Translations under genes and position numbers: made by a program
NCBI RefSeq assembly: GCF_001544835.2
Contig: NZ_FCNX02000017.1
Span: 62,001 to 126,000 of the forward strand
Reading direction: 5' to 3'
Source: Caballeronia fortuita
Lineage (GTDB): Bacteria; Pseudomonadota; Gammaproteobacteria; Burkholderiales; Burkholderiaceae
DNA length: 64,000 nt
Part shown: positions 37,754 through 46,719 of the stretch, piece after piece
Layout of the letters: each line of letters begins with the position of its first letter
How positions within the stretch are numbered: position 1 is the stretch's first letter
Notes under the pieces: generated by a model
Databases searched by the model: none
Seen by the model: only the letters and a program-made list of their open reading frames with translations
What the model was told of the DNA's origin: nothing

Positions 37754-38209
37754 ATGAAGATCGTGTCATCCGGTCAAAAGTTTCATTGCTCAAATCAGAT
37801 AGAGCAGCGGCTGCCGTTCGCATCGCCGGGGCGGGCGCTGAATAACATTGCCCGGCTCCAAACGCAGATCGACGCGGGCGGCTTGCGCTCGACGCTATAT
37901 CCGCAGGCGCGCTTCGCGCTCATCCGTTTGATGACTCGCGCAAAGATCTCACAGCGTGACAACGCGCGCTATCGACTCTCGTGGTCGCCTGATCAGAATG
38001 CGGGGCCGACGCTTTCAGTCCAGTTGCGCGCCGAGAGCGGTGCGGGTCCGCTCGACATCCTTACGTCGCGGAATTTCACGTCGCCCGCGCGCATCTGCGA
38101 GACCAAGTCATTCGTTGATCGATCCGCGGGCCCCAATCCTCCACTTCTACCGCCAGGCGCGTTCATTGCCGCGCGAAAAGCGGGTGTACCCCTGCCGGGA
38201 GATGAATGA
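37754..38209 (+). pseudogene. tssM: C-terminal remnant of tssM (icmF), T6SS membrane complex
   Basis: TssM is a membrane protein of about 1100-1300 residues that anchors the type VI secretion baseplate. Only its end is left here. The stretch FALIRLMTRAKISQRDNARY, followed by YRLSWSPDQNAG, VQLRAESGAGPLDIL and SRNFTSPARI, matches the final domain of TssM (aromatic/LFRL, then short strands, LRA-S-x-x-x-PL, then a closing R-x-F-x-x-P). In-frame stops lie just upstream, so no N-terminus exists. The TGA overlaps the tssA ATG (ATGATGA), preserving the old translational coupling. It might still be translated from ATG 37754, but cannot act as TssM. Confidence 0.65.
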
Positions 38210-39786
38210 TGCTGGCAAGTCTTCTCAAGAAACTCTTTCCGGCACAGGACGCCGAGCAGTTTGCGCGAGCGCGCCTCGACGCATGGAGCGCATGGCTCGT
38301 GCCGCTTTCCGGTGAAAGCGATGTCGGGCGCGATCCCGGTTACGAAGATGCCTTCTTCGAAGTGAAGGACGAAGCGGGCAAGCTGTCGGACATCGACGAT
38401 GCCTTGATCGCCCGCACCTGCGAGCAACTGACAAAGGAAATCGGCAAGGACCTGCGCGTGGCGAGCTTTTATGCGTTTGCGCGTCTGCGTCAGGATGGCA
38501 CGGCCGGATTCGCGGACGGCCTCGAACTGATCGCGGCTTTGGTTGACCGGTTCGGTGACCTGCTGCACCCATCGCGCGCCGAAGCGAAGAAGGGCGCGCT
38601 GGAGATGATTGCGACCGCGCGCATCCTCGACCTGCTCGATGTCCGTGGCGCATTCGCGCCTGTCGACCTGGAACGCGCAATCGCCGCGCTGGATGTGATC
38701 GTCGGGCGCACGAGTGAGTGGGCTCAGGCCGCGCGTCCGAATCTGCAGGCGCTCGTCGTGCGCTTCGAGCGTAACGACGACACGCAAAGCGCCGAGCCGA
38801 GCGCGACCGCACCGATTCCCACGAGTTCGACGCTGCCGTCCTCGGGCCCGATCGCTTCGACGCGCGACCTGCTGGATCAGGCTCGCACGATGGCCGCGTG
38901 GCTGCGCGATCAGGAGAACGGCTATCTGCCATCGGCGCGTCTGGTGCGCGGCATCCGTTGGGACACGCTGCACGAAGTGCCGCCTGGCGACGCGAGTGGA
39001 CGCACTCGCATCGAACCGCCGCGCGCTGAGCTCCGCCAGCAGTTCAAGCGGCTCGTGCTGCAGAAGCAGTGGAACGAATTGCTCGAACGCGTCGAAGGCG
39101 CATTCATGGAAGGCGTCAACCACTTGTGGTTCGACCTGCAATATTTCCAGCACGTGGCGCTCGATAACGCGGGCGCGCCCTACAGCGCATGGCGGGAGTT
39201 GCTGCGCGCCGACTTCGCACTTTTCCTCGAACGCCTGCCCGGAATTGAGCGTCTGTCGTTCAACGACGGCACGCCCTTCGCCGACGACGCCACGCTCGAA
39301 TGGATCGCCCGTCACGCGGTGGTCCGCGATCTCGAAGCGGGCGAGAGCTTGGCGGCGCTGCCCGTGTCCGCCGATGCGGACGAGCACTCAGCCGGCGATT
39401 GGCCGGAAATCGAAGCACAGGCGCGCGATGTGTCGGCGCGAGAAGGCGTCGAAGCGGCGTTCGCGTGGCTCGACGCGTTGCCGGGCATGAGGACGGAACG
39501 TCATCGGTATCTGCAGCGCCTGGTGATGGCGCGCGTCGCCGACTTCGCCGGCCGCACGGACGCCACCTTGGCCCTGCTCGCCGAACTCGACGCCGCCGCC
39601 ACAACGCTGCCGCTTACGCGCTGGGAACCGGCGCTCGTCTTCGAAGTGAAGCAGCAACTGCTACGCGCGCTGAAATCGCAAACGACGCGCAAAGATGCCG
39701 ACAAGACCAAACTTACCGCGCGCATCGACGATCTGCGCAACCAACTGACCGTGCTCGATCCGGCGCGCGCGTTGACGCTCTCTTGA
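38206..39786 (+). CDS. tssA: Type VI secretion system protein TssA
   Basis: Cap/scaffold protein that binds the baseplate and sheath end during T6SS assembly. 526 residues with the ImpA N-terminal domain at about 30-150 (DPGYEDAFFEVKDEAGK with TAGFADGLELIAALVDRFGD), a Pro/Ser/Thr-rich linker near 190-215, and a long C-terminal VasJ-like helical region (WFDLQYFQHVALDNAG and AWRELLRADFALFLERLPG). The start overlaps the tssM remnant stop. tssF follows after 7 bases. Ala/Arg-rich and GC-rich like the host. Confidence 0.9.
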   Translation: MMLASLLKKLFPAQDAEQFARARLDAWSAWLVPLSGESDVGRDPGYEDAFFEVKDEAGKLSDIDDALIARTCEQLTKEIGKDLRVASFYAFARLRQDGTAGFADGLELIAALVDRFGDLLHPSRAEAKKGALEMIATARILDLLDVRGAFAPVDLERAIAALDVIVGRTSEWAQAARPNLQALVVRFERNDDTQSAEPSATAPIPTSSTLPSSGPIASTRDLLDQARTMAAWLRDQENGYLPSARLVRGIRWDTLHEVPPGDASGRTRIEPPRAELRQQFKRLVLQKQWNELLERVEGAFMEGVNHLWFDLQYFQHVALDNAGAPYSAWRELLRADFALFLERLPGIERLSFNDGTPFADDATLEWIARHAVVRDLEAGESLAALPVSADADEHSAGDWPEIEAQARDVSAREGVEAAFAWLDALPGMRTERHRYLQRLVMARVADFAGRTDATLALLAELDAAATTLPLTRWEPALVFEVKQQLLRALKSQTTRKDADKTKLTARIDDLRNQLTVLDPARALTLS

Positions 39787-39793
39787 CGAAACA

Positions 39794-41653
39794 ATGAAGA
39801 ACCCCTACGCAATCGACGGCGACCCGAACGCCGCTATCGACACCCATCACGACGATCCCGTGCTCGGCTACTACGAAGCCGAAATGCGCTATCTGCGCGA
39901 GTCGGGGCGCGAGTTCGCCCGGGCGCATCCGGACCGCGCGCGCATGCTCAATCTGGATCGCATCGGCGATCGCGATCCATATGTCGAGCGCCTCTACGAA
40001 GGTTTTGCGTTTCTGACCGGCCGTTTGCAGCAAAAACTCGACGACGAACTCCCGGAACTGACCGAAGGCCTCGTCAGTCTCCTGTGGCCGCACTATCTGC
40101 GGATGATTCCGTCGCTCTCGGTGGTGGAACTCATTCCCCTCGGCGAGAAGATGCAGAGCACGATTGCCGTGCCGGCCGGCGTGCCCGTGCGCTCCGCGCC
40201 GATTCCCGTACCGAAGGAGCACGGAGAAGGCGTGACGCCTGAAACCGTGCAGTGCCTTTATCGCACGACGCAAGCCGTGACGCTTCAGCCGCTCCAGATC
40301 ACCCGGGCCGGACCCGCCGTGCGTCATGACGGCAAATCGGTGATCCGCATCGCGTTCGAACTCGATCATTCGACGCGACGCGCCGAGACAGACCTGTCGC
40401 GCATCCGCCTGCATTTGAGCGCGGAGCTGCCGACCGCCTTCGCGATGCATCTGGCGTTCACGCGTCACGTCGAGTCGATCAATTGGCGCGTGCCCGAAGT
40501 CCGCGATGGCGAGGCGCGCCCGCTCCCGGGCATCACGCTCGAAGCAGCGGGATTTTCGGCCGACGAACGCCTGTGGCCCAAGGCCGATGCCGCGTTCTCC
40601 GGATATCAGTTGCTGCTCGAATATTTCACGTTCCGCGAGAAGTTTCTCTTCGTCGACATTTGCGGTTTCGACCTCGATCAGCTTCCCGAACAGTCGACCC
40701 GGTTCGAGCTGGAGTTCGTGCTCCGGAAGGCCTATCCGTCCGACCAGCGCTTCAACAAGGACAACGTGCGCCTGTTCTGCTCGCCCGTCATCAACCTTTT
40801 TCAACTCGATGCCGAAACCGTCACCATCGATCATCACGAAACGGAATATCGCGTGGTGCCGGCAGGCTATCAGGGCGGCCACGTAGAAACCTATTCGGTC
40901 GATGCAGTCGAGTCGTTCGATCACCTGACCTCCGAGCGCTATGAGTACGTGCCCTTCGCGACCTTCCGTCATCGGGGCGGAATGTTGCGGCACGAATCGC
41001 CCGAACGGTATTTCCACACGCGCGTGCGCGCGGGGCTGGACGGTCTGCACGAAACCTGGCTGATTCTCGGCGGGAACGCGTGGGAGTCGATGGCCGATCT
41101 CCCCGAGGAAAGCCTGTCGCTGCGCGTCACCGGCACCAACGGACTTCTGCCGCGCAAGGGTTTGCGCGAGGCGCGTCTGGACGAACTCGCTGAAAGCACG
41201 CCGAACGTCGGTGGCGTGCGCAACCTCGTGGCGCCCACGCTGCCGCTCTATCCGCCCACCGGCGACCGCTTCCAGTGGCGGGTGCTCTCGCATCTCGCGC
41301 CCAACTTCCTCTCGATGATGAACGCGGAAGTGCTGCGCGGCGCGCTCGCGCTCTATGACTGGACCAACGATGAACTCAATCGAAGACGGCTGGCGGGCAT
41401 TCTGCACGTATCGGAGGAACTGCTCGAGGAGATCACCGGTGGCGCGGTCGAACGCGGTGTACTGATCGAAGTCACGCTCGATTCGCAAGCCTTCTCCGGA
41501 GAGGGCGATGTGATGCTGTTCGGCGAACTGCTGCATCGCTTCTTCGAGTCGTATGCGGAAGTGAATCTTTTTACGAAGCTCGCGCTCGTGACGCTGCCGT
41601 CGAAGGCGCGTATCGAATGGCCGCGCAGCAAGTCGCATCGGGCGCCGCTATGA
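39794..41653 (+). CDS. tssF: Type VI secretion system baseplate subunit TssF
   Basis: Baseplate wedge component (ImpG/VasA, homologous to phage gp6). 619 residues, the expected length. The hallmark opening YYEAEMRYLRESGREFARAHP is near 22-42 (split: YYEAEMRYLRE, SGREFARAHP), with AFLTGRLQQKLDDELPEL soon after. The C-terminus includes NRRRLAGILHVSEELLEE. The stop overlaps the tssG start by four bases (ATGA), which fits the 2:1 TssF-TssG complex being made together. Confidence 0.93.
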   Translation: MKNPYAIDGDPNAAIDTHHDDPVLGYYEAEMRYLRESGREFARAHPDRARMLNLDRIGDRDPYVERLYEGFAFLTGRLQQKLDDELPELTEGLVSLLWPHYLRMIPSLSVVELIPLGEKMQSTIAVPAGVPVRSAPIPVPKEHGEGVTPETVQCLYRTTQAVTLQPLQITRAGPAVRHDGKSVIRIAFELDHSTRRAETDLSRIRLHLSAELPTAFAMHLAFTRHVESINWRVPEVRDGEARPLPGITLEAAGFSADERLWPKADAAFSGYQLLLEYFTFREKFLFVDICGFDLDQLPEQSTRFELEFVLRKAYPSDQRFNKDNVRLFCSPVINLFQLDAETVTIDHHETEYRVVPAGYQGGHVETYSVDAVESFDHLTSERYEYVPFATFRHRGGMLRHESPERYFHTRVRAGLDGLHETWLILGGNAWESMADLPEESLSLRVTGTNGLLPRKGLREARLDELAESTPNVGGVRNLVAPTLPLYPPTGDRFQWRVLSHLAPNFLSMMNAEVLRGALALYDWTNDELNRRRLAGILHVSEELLEEITGGAVERGVLIEVTLDSQAFSGEGDVMLFGELLHRFFESYAEVNLFTKLALVTLPSKARIEWPRSKSHRAPL

Positions 41654-42747
41654 AGCCGCGCGATATTCCGAATGTGGAGCCGCTGGTCGCTGCATTGCTC
41701 TCGCGCGCGCCGCGCATGAACTTCATGCAACTGTGCCGGCTGTTCCAAGCGAGCGCGCCGGACCGTGCCGGTTTCGGCGAACGCGACACGCCGGCGCACG
41801 AACCGGTGCGTTTCCGTCCGAGCCCGCGCATGGGCTTTCCGGCAGGCGAAATCGCGGCGGTCGAGTTCGATGACACCGACGACGGCGGATACGGCGAACC
41901 GCTGCCGCCGACGATCCGCACGACCTTCATGGGCCTGTACGGCGTCGATGCGGTGATGCCGACGCACTATCTCGACGACATCGCCATGCGCGAGGAAGGG
42001 CACGAAGCCGTCGAAGCGTTTCTGGATCAGTTCAATCACCGGTTCGTGACGCTGTTGTATCGCGCGTGGAAGAAGTACCGCTATCCGGAAACCTTCCGGT
42101 ACGGCGGCGCCGATCCATATTCTAAAAGCCTGCTGTGTCTCGCCGGCTTCGGCTGGGGCAGCAAGCCTGCGCGCGCGGGCTTGCCCGACTCGCGCATGCT
42201 CGCGTTGCTGGGGCTGCTGATTCAGCGCACGCGCACGCCCGAGGGGTTGGCCGGCGTGATCGCATTGGGCGCGCCGGGCGTGGATGTGCGCGTCGACGAG
42301 TTCTGGCCGGTGGCGCGGCGTGCGGGACAAGGGCAGCCGTTGAGCGCGAAAGCGGCGCCGGAAGTCAGGCCGAGGGGTCTGGGCGGTGGCTACGTGCTCG
42401 GCAAGCGCCTGCACTATCGCAGCCGCGCGGTTCGCGTGACGCTGCGTCCCACGAACGCGCAGCAGGCGCAGGATCTGTTGCCGGGCGCGTGGCTGCATCG
42501 GGATTTGATGGCGTTGGCGCGGCTATATATCGGCACGAAGGCGGATGTGCACATGCGTATGCAGATGTCCTCGCGCTACACGCCCGAGCCCGCGGTAGGC
42601 AAGTCACGCGCGGCCGTATCGCCGCGTTTGGGCTGGACGGTCGTGCTGCCCGCGAAGGATGAAGGGACGATTACAGTCGCACTCGGCGTGTGCGAAGCGT
42701 TTCCGGCGTCGCAGCCGAACCCGTATCTCGAACCGCACGCCGCATGA
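41650..42747 (+). CDS. tssG: Type VI secretion system baseplate subunit TssG
   Basis: Baseplate wedge partner of TssF (ImpH/VasB). 365 residues starting MKPRDIPNVEPLVAALL, followed by MNFMQLCRLFQASAPDRAG. The family core FMGLYGVDAVMPTHYLDDIA is near 97-116 and FLDQFNHRFVTLLYRAWKKY near 125-144. The start at 41650 overlaps the tssF stop (ATGA); a longer frame from 41617 is inside tssF. Followed by two lipoprotein genes. Confidence 0.93.
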   Translation: MKPRDIPNVEPLVAALLSRAPRMNFMQLCRLFQASAPDRAGFGERDTPAHEPVRFRPSPRMGFPAGEIAAVEFDDTDDGGYGEPLPPTIRTTFMGLYGVDAVMPTHYLDDIAMREEGHEAVEAFLDQFNHRFVTLLYRAWKKYRYPETFRYGGADPYSKSLLCLAGFGWGSKPARAGLPDSRMLALLGLLIQRTRTPEGLAGVIALGAPGVDVRVDEFWPVARRAGQGQPLSAKAAPEVRPRGLGGGYVLGKRLHYRSRAVRVTLRPTNAQQAQDLLPGAWLHRDLMALARLYIGTKADVHMRMQMSSRYTPEPAVGKSRAAVSPRLGWTVVLPAKDEGTITVALGVCEAFPASQPNPYLEPHAA

Positions 42748-42758
42748 GGGGGCACACG

Positions 42759-43289
42759 ATGTCGAAATTTTTCACTGCGTTCAGCGTGCTCGCGATCGTC
42801 TCGCTGCCGGGCTGCGGGATCTGGCAGGCGGCATCCGATGGCACCGCGCACGCCTATCACGCGATGACCGACTGGCGCGTCGAAACAGTCGACGTCGACA
42901 TGAGCGCGAGCGCCGACCTGAACCCCGATGCGTCGGGCCATGCGCGATCGGTGGCGGTGCGCGTCTATCAGTTGACGGACCGGAAGCGCTTCGATAAAGC
43001 GTCGTTCGATGAACTCGTTCGCAACGATCAGACCGTGCTCGCGCCGGATTTGCAGGCGGACGTGGCGACGGTGATCAATCCGGGCGCATCGGCGAGTTTG
43101 TCGCAGCCGATGCAGAAGGACACCGCATACATCGCGATCGCCGCGTTCTATCAAGGCGCCGACAAGTCGGGAACGTGGAAGCAGGTGATTCCGGCCAGAA
43201 AACTGCCGGACGACGCGCCGCTGAAGTTGACGCTATCCGGTGCAAAACTCGGCGTGAGCGAAACGAGCGCGCAGACGCGCCGGAAATGA
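42759..43289 (+). CDS. tssJ: Type VI secretion system lipoprotein TssJ (first copy)
   Basis: Outer-membrane lipoprotein that anchors TssM of the trans-envelope complex. 176 residues with a signal peptide ending in the lipobox LPGC (Cys about 20), followed by GIWQA. The TssJ/VasD beta-sandwich is seen in VAVRVYQLTDRKRFDKASF and the later YIAIAAFYQGADKSGTWKQV. It lies 11 bases after tssG. A second related lipoprotein gene follows. Confidence 0.88.
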   Translation: MSKFFTAFSVLAIVSLPGCGIWQAASDGTAHAYHAMTDWRVETVDVDMSASADLNPDASGHARSVAVRVYQLTDRKRFDKASFDELVRNDQTVLAPDLQADVATVINPGASASLSQPMQKDTAYIAIAAFYQGADKSGTWKQVIPARKLPDDAPLKLTLSGAKLGVSETSAQTRRK

Positions 43290-43342
43290 GCAATCCTGAT
43301 TCGCCGAACCAACACATCATGGAGTGAAAGTAGGGCAACGCA

Positions 43343-44071
43343 ATGCAGAAACATCGATTCAACGCTTCACGCGCACTCGCCGCGGCGAGTCTTCTGTCGC
43401 TTGCTGGCTGCGGCGTCTGGCAAGCGACTAGGGACACCACGGTAAGCGCCGCCGAATGGGTCTTCACGACGCAGGTCAAGACGATGAATGTCGAACTGAC
43501 TAGCCGGGCCGCATTGAACGAGAATACGACAGGCCAGCCGCTTTCGACGGTCATCCGGCTCTATCAATTGAAGGATTCGAAGACCTTTGCGCAACTCGAA
43601 TACGTTCAGTTGCAAAACGCCGATCTGGAGTTGCTCAAGGCCGATCTCGTCGCCACGAAGGATGTCGTGCTGCGCCCCGACGCGAGCGCCACCGTCTCCG
43701 AACCGATGCAGAAGGATGCCGAATACGTGGGCGTCGTGGCGTTCTTCCGTTCGCCCAGCAGCGCAAGCGCATGGAAGCTGCTCATCCCGAAGAAGCAGTG
43801 GAAGGATACGGATCCGGTCAAGATCGTCGTGAAAGGCAATCTGCTCACGATGGAAGGCGCGGACCCGAAGCCGGTGCGGCGCGATGCACCGCAACAGTCG
43901 GTGCCGAAATCCGGCGCGATGCTGGATTCGGCCGCGTCAGGCGTGTCGCGTGCATCAGCTGCGGGCAAGGCTGCCGCGCAGAACGCCGGCGCTGCGGCCG
44001 ATGCGCTCACCGACGCAAAGGCAAGCGCCGCTTCGCTCACGAAGAGCGCGGCGGGACTGATTTCTAATTGA
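43343..44071 (+). CDS. tssJ: Type VI secretion system lipoprotein TssJ (second copy)
   Basis: 242 residues with lipobox LAGC (Cys about 22) followed by GVWQA, clearly related to the preceding copy (TVIRLYQLKDSKTFAQLEY and YVGVVAFFRSPSSASAWKL). It differs by an Ala/Ser-rich C-terminal extension of about 60 residues (SGVSRASAAGKAAAQNAG), probably flexible periplasmic sequence. The two copies may form a heteromeric anchor, or one may be specialised. No promoter is evident between them, so they are co-transcribed. Confidence 0.85.
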   Translation: MQKHRFNASRALAAASLLSLAGCGVWQATRDTTVSAAEWVFTTQVKTMNVELTSRAALNENTTGQPLSTVIRLYQLKDSKTFAQLEYVQLQNADLELLKADLVATKDVVLRPDASATVSEPMQKDAEYVGVVAFFRSPSSASAWKLLIPKKQWKDTDPVKIVVKGNLLTMEGADPKPVRRDAPQQSVPKSGAMLDSAASGVSRASAAGKAAAQNAGAAADALTDAKASAASLTKSAAGLISN

Positions 44072-44281
44072 CGGACCGCGACGATTCGAGACCGTCGCAG
44101 CCCATTTTGTCAAAATTCTGCGTGCGGCGGTTCCAGCGTTCGCAAGCGATTCATCCCTGATACAGTCGAAGAGGAAGTGCATCGATCTTCTGCCGGTAAA
44201 TTGATCAGGATGTCAAACTATGTGTCTGGACTCTCTCAGGCCGTATAACAACGCAGTCTCACATCGAAAAGCCAATAAAAC

Positions 44282-44800
44282 ATGAAGTCCGTTCTTTCTA
44301 TTACTACTTGTGCGCTTGCCGGATTGCTGCTGGCGGCCTGCGCCACGGGTCCGAATCGGAACGAAGAAATCGCATTGAATCAGCAGGTTGGCATCGAGGT
44401 GACGCAGATCAAGGACGGCGTGCAGGTGCGCTTGCCAGACCGCGTGCTGTTCGATTTCGACAAGGCTGACCTGCGCAGCAACTCTGGCGCGGCCATTCAG
44501 CGCGCGGTCGTGCTGCTCAAGCGCAGTCAGAAGCCTGTGATCGTCGAGGGTCATACCGACAACACCGGCACGCACGAATATAACCAGGCGCTCTCCGAGA
44601 ATCGCGCAAACACCGTGGCGGGGGCGCTCGAGCAGCGCGGCATCGCCGCCTCGCGCATCAAGACGAAGGGTTTTGCGTACGATCGCCCGACGGCGAGCAA
44701 CGGCACGCCTGAAGGACAAGCGAAGAACCGCCGGACGGAAATCGTCGTGATCGGCGAATCGCTCGATGCAATCATGGGCAAGCCCGTGAGCAACCGCTAA
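44282..44800 (+). CDS. OmpA-family peptidoglycan-binding lipoprotein of the T6SS locus
   Basis: 172 residues: signal peptide with lipobox LAAC (Cys about 21), then an OmpA C-terminal domain with VLFDFDKADLRSNSG and the peptidoglycan-binding EGHTDNTGTHEYNQALSENR followed by A. Such proteins tie the T6SS membrane complex to the cell wall; in many systems this domain is fused to TssL, which is absent here. It is separated from tssJ-2 by 210 bases and from tssK by 75, so it may have its own promoter. Confidence 0.87.
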   Translation: MKSVLSITTCALAGLLLAACATGPNRNEEIALNQQVGIEVTQIKDGVQVRLPDRVLFDFDKADLRSNSGAAIQRAVVLLKRSQKPVIVEGHTDNTGTHEYNQALSENRANTVAGALEQRGIAASRIKTKGFAYDRPTASNGTPEGQAKNRRTEIVVIGESLDAIMGKPVSNR

Positions 44801-44875
44801 ACCGTTCGCATCGGAAAGACGCGTATCCGGCGCACTCGGCGTCAACATATTTTCAAGCAAGGCGAAGCGCAATCC

Positions 44876-46228
44876 ATGCGGATCGATAAACCGCTCTGGC
44901 ACGAAGGCCTGATTCTCACGCAACAACATTTTCAGCAGCAAGAGCGATGGACCGAGTTCGCGCTGCGCCAGGTCGCCACGGCTGCGCTGGCGCATCCGTG
45001 GGGCACGCTCGATGTCGCCATCGACGAAGACGCGCTCGCCGCCGGGCGCGTCAAGCTCACACGGCTGAAGTTGCGCTTTCCCGATGGCACGCCGGTCGAC
45101 AGCACGGTCGCCGATACGTTGCCGCCAGCACGGGTCCTTACGCAAGGCGTGAGTGTCGATCGGCAAAGCGTCACGGTGCTCGCCGCGCTTGCATTGCCGG
45201 ATGCGAACGGCGACAACTGCCGCATGGACGAGACGGTGCTGACGCGTCCGCGTCGCTCGTTTCGCGAGTTCGTCAGGGTGACCGACCTGAACGGTACCGA
45301 TGAAGTGGAGATCGCGGCGGAGCGGCACGCGGTGCGCGTGCTGTTCGACTTCGAGCCGCACGCCGACGACACCGTCTGCGCCATCGCGCGTCTCACTCGA
45401 TCGACGAGCGGTCAGTTTCAACTCGACCCGCGTTTCGTGCCGCCGTGCTTCACGCTCGCGGCGCATGCGCTGCATACCGAGCGCATCGCCCGTATCGCCG
45501 ACATTTTGCTGGCCAAGAGTCTGGCATTGGGCACGCGTCGCAGTGAGCGTATCGAGCAGGTGGCCGAGTACGGCGTCGCCGACGTGCAGTTGTTCTGGCT
45601 GCTGCATTGCATTCACGCGGCGTGGCCGAGGCTGCGGTACCTCGCATCGAGCCCGAATCAGCCGCCCGAACGGCTGTACGGCGTGCTGTCGGAATTGGTG
45701 AGCGCGCTCATGACTTTTTCGACGGGCTCGCAGCTTACCGATATCCCGCTCTACGATCACGCGCGCGCTGATGAAGTGTTCGCCGAGCTGGAGTCGCGCA
45801 TTCGTTCGCTGCTCGATGCCATCATTCCGTCGCGCGTCGTGTCTATCGATTTGACGCATTCGAACACGACGACGTGGACCGGCCAGATTCTCGACGAGCG
45901 TATCGCGGAGGGCGCGGCCGACTGGTATCTCTCAGTCAACTCGACGCTGCCTGCATTCGAGCTCATCGAGCGCATTCCGCATCTGTGCAAGATCGGCGCG
46001 CCCGACGAGGTCGATCGCATCGTGAACTCGGCGCTGGCGGGCATCGCGCTCAAGCCCGTGCAACGCGTGCCGGCAGCCATCCCGGTGCGGCTGGACAACC
46101 AGTATTTCGCGCTCGACGCCACGAGTCCCGCGCACGCGCGCATGCTTGCGGCGCGCGCCTGTCAGGTCTATCTGCCCGCAGCGCTGCCCGATGTCTCGCT
46201 CGAACTCTATGCGGTGTTGCGCTCATGA
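44876..46228 (+). CDS. tssK: Type VI secretion system baseplate subunit TssK
   Basis: Trimeric adaptor linking the baseplate wedges (TssFG) to the TssLM membrane complex. 450 residues. The diagnostic start is KPLWHEGLILTQQHFQQQER. The phage-RBP-like shoulder domain and the C-terminal head (EVDRIVNSALAGIALKPVQR, then QYFALD) are both present, so the gene looks intact. The ATG at 44876 follows AGGCGAAGC. tssE follows after 34 bases. Confidence 0.93.
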   Translation: MRIDKPLWHEGLILTQQHFQQQERWTEFALRQVATAALAHPWGTLDVAIDEDALAAGRVKLTRLKLRFPDGTPVDSTVADTLPPARVLTQGVSVDRQSVTVLAALALPDANGDNCRMDETVLTRPRRSFREFVRVTDLNGTDEVEIAAERHAVRVLFDFEPHADDTVCAIARLTRSTSGQFQLDPRFVPPCFTLAAHALHTERIARIADILLAKSLALGTRRSERIEQVAEYGVADVQLFWLLHCIHAAWPRLRYLASSPNQPPERLYGVLSELVSALMTFSTGSQLTDIPLYDHARADEVFAELESRIRSLLDAIIPSRVVSIDLTHSNTTTWTGQILDERIAEGAADWYLSVNSTLPAFELIERIPHLCKIGAPDEVDRIVNSALAGIALKPVQRVPAAIPVRLDNQYFALDATSPAHARMLAARACQVYLPAALPDVSLELYAVLRS

Positions 46229-46262
46229 GGTCGCAGTCGTTCGCCGCGGAAGGGCGCTACTG

Positions 46263-46691
46263 ATGCCAGCGGGTCCTTCACTCTACGACATGCTGCTCGG
46301 CCAGATCGATGGCGAGCCGATCGGCAATTTCGACGACCGCACGCTCGAGGCGCTGAGCGTGCAGCAGAACGTGCGGCGCATCCTTAACACGCGCGCTGGC
46401 GCGCTCAAGCATCTGCCCGACTATGGCTTGCCCGATCTGACCAATATCTACAAGGCGCTGCCGGCGTCATCGCAAGCGCTCAGGGAGCAGATGGAAGTGA
46501 CGCTTCTGAAGTACGAACCGCGTATTCGCGCGATCGACGTGGCGATGATCGACACGAACGAACCCGGGCTGCAAGTGAGCTTCGAGATGACGTGTCATCT
46601 GAAGAAGTCGGGGCTGGTGCGGTTCGGCACATACTTCATGCCGCCGGGCGTCTTCCGGCTGGAACGACGTGTACGCGAGGGGAAAATCTGA
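46263..46691 (+). CDS. tssE: Type VI secretion system baseplate subunit TssE
   Basis: gp25-like wedge component that helps start sheath polymerisation. 142 residues of the GPW/gp25 family: SLYDMLLGQIDGEP near the start, RRILNTRAGALKHLPDYGLP near 43-62, and the later EPRIRAIDV. The ATG at 46263 directly precedes this domain. It is the last T6SS gene visible; no tssB, tssC, hcp, tssH or vgrG follows. The M23 peptidase gene on the other strand ends 28 bases away. Confidence 0.9.
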   Translation: MPAGPSLYDMLLGQIDGEPIGNFDDRTLEALSVQQNVRRILNTRAGALKHLPDYGLPDLTNIYKALPASSQALREQMEVTLLKYEPRIRAIDVAMIDTNEPGLQVSFEMTCHLKKSGLVRFGTYFMPPGVFRLERRVREGKI

Positions 46692-46719
46692 TGTCGCCGT
46701 CTATCGTCGTGGCGCGGCT

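Noticed and set aside
34421..37760. Search for a direct repeat of the tRNA 3' end as an attachment-site pair
   Set aside because: No second copy of GGGTTCGAGTCCCACCC was seen in the window; the element ends cannot be defined from this sequence.
39713..41638. Long reverse-strand frame (641 codons) opposite tssF
   Set aside because: Antisense shadow; tssF is recognisable over its full length and coupled to tssG.
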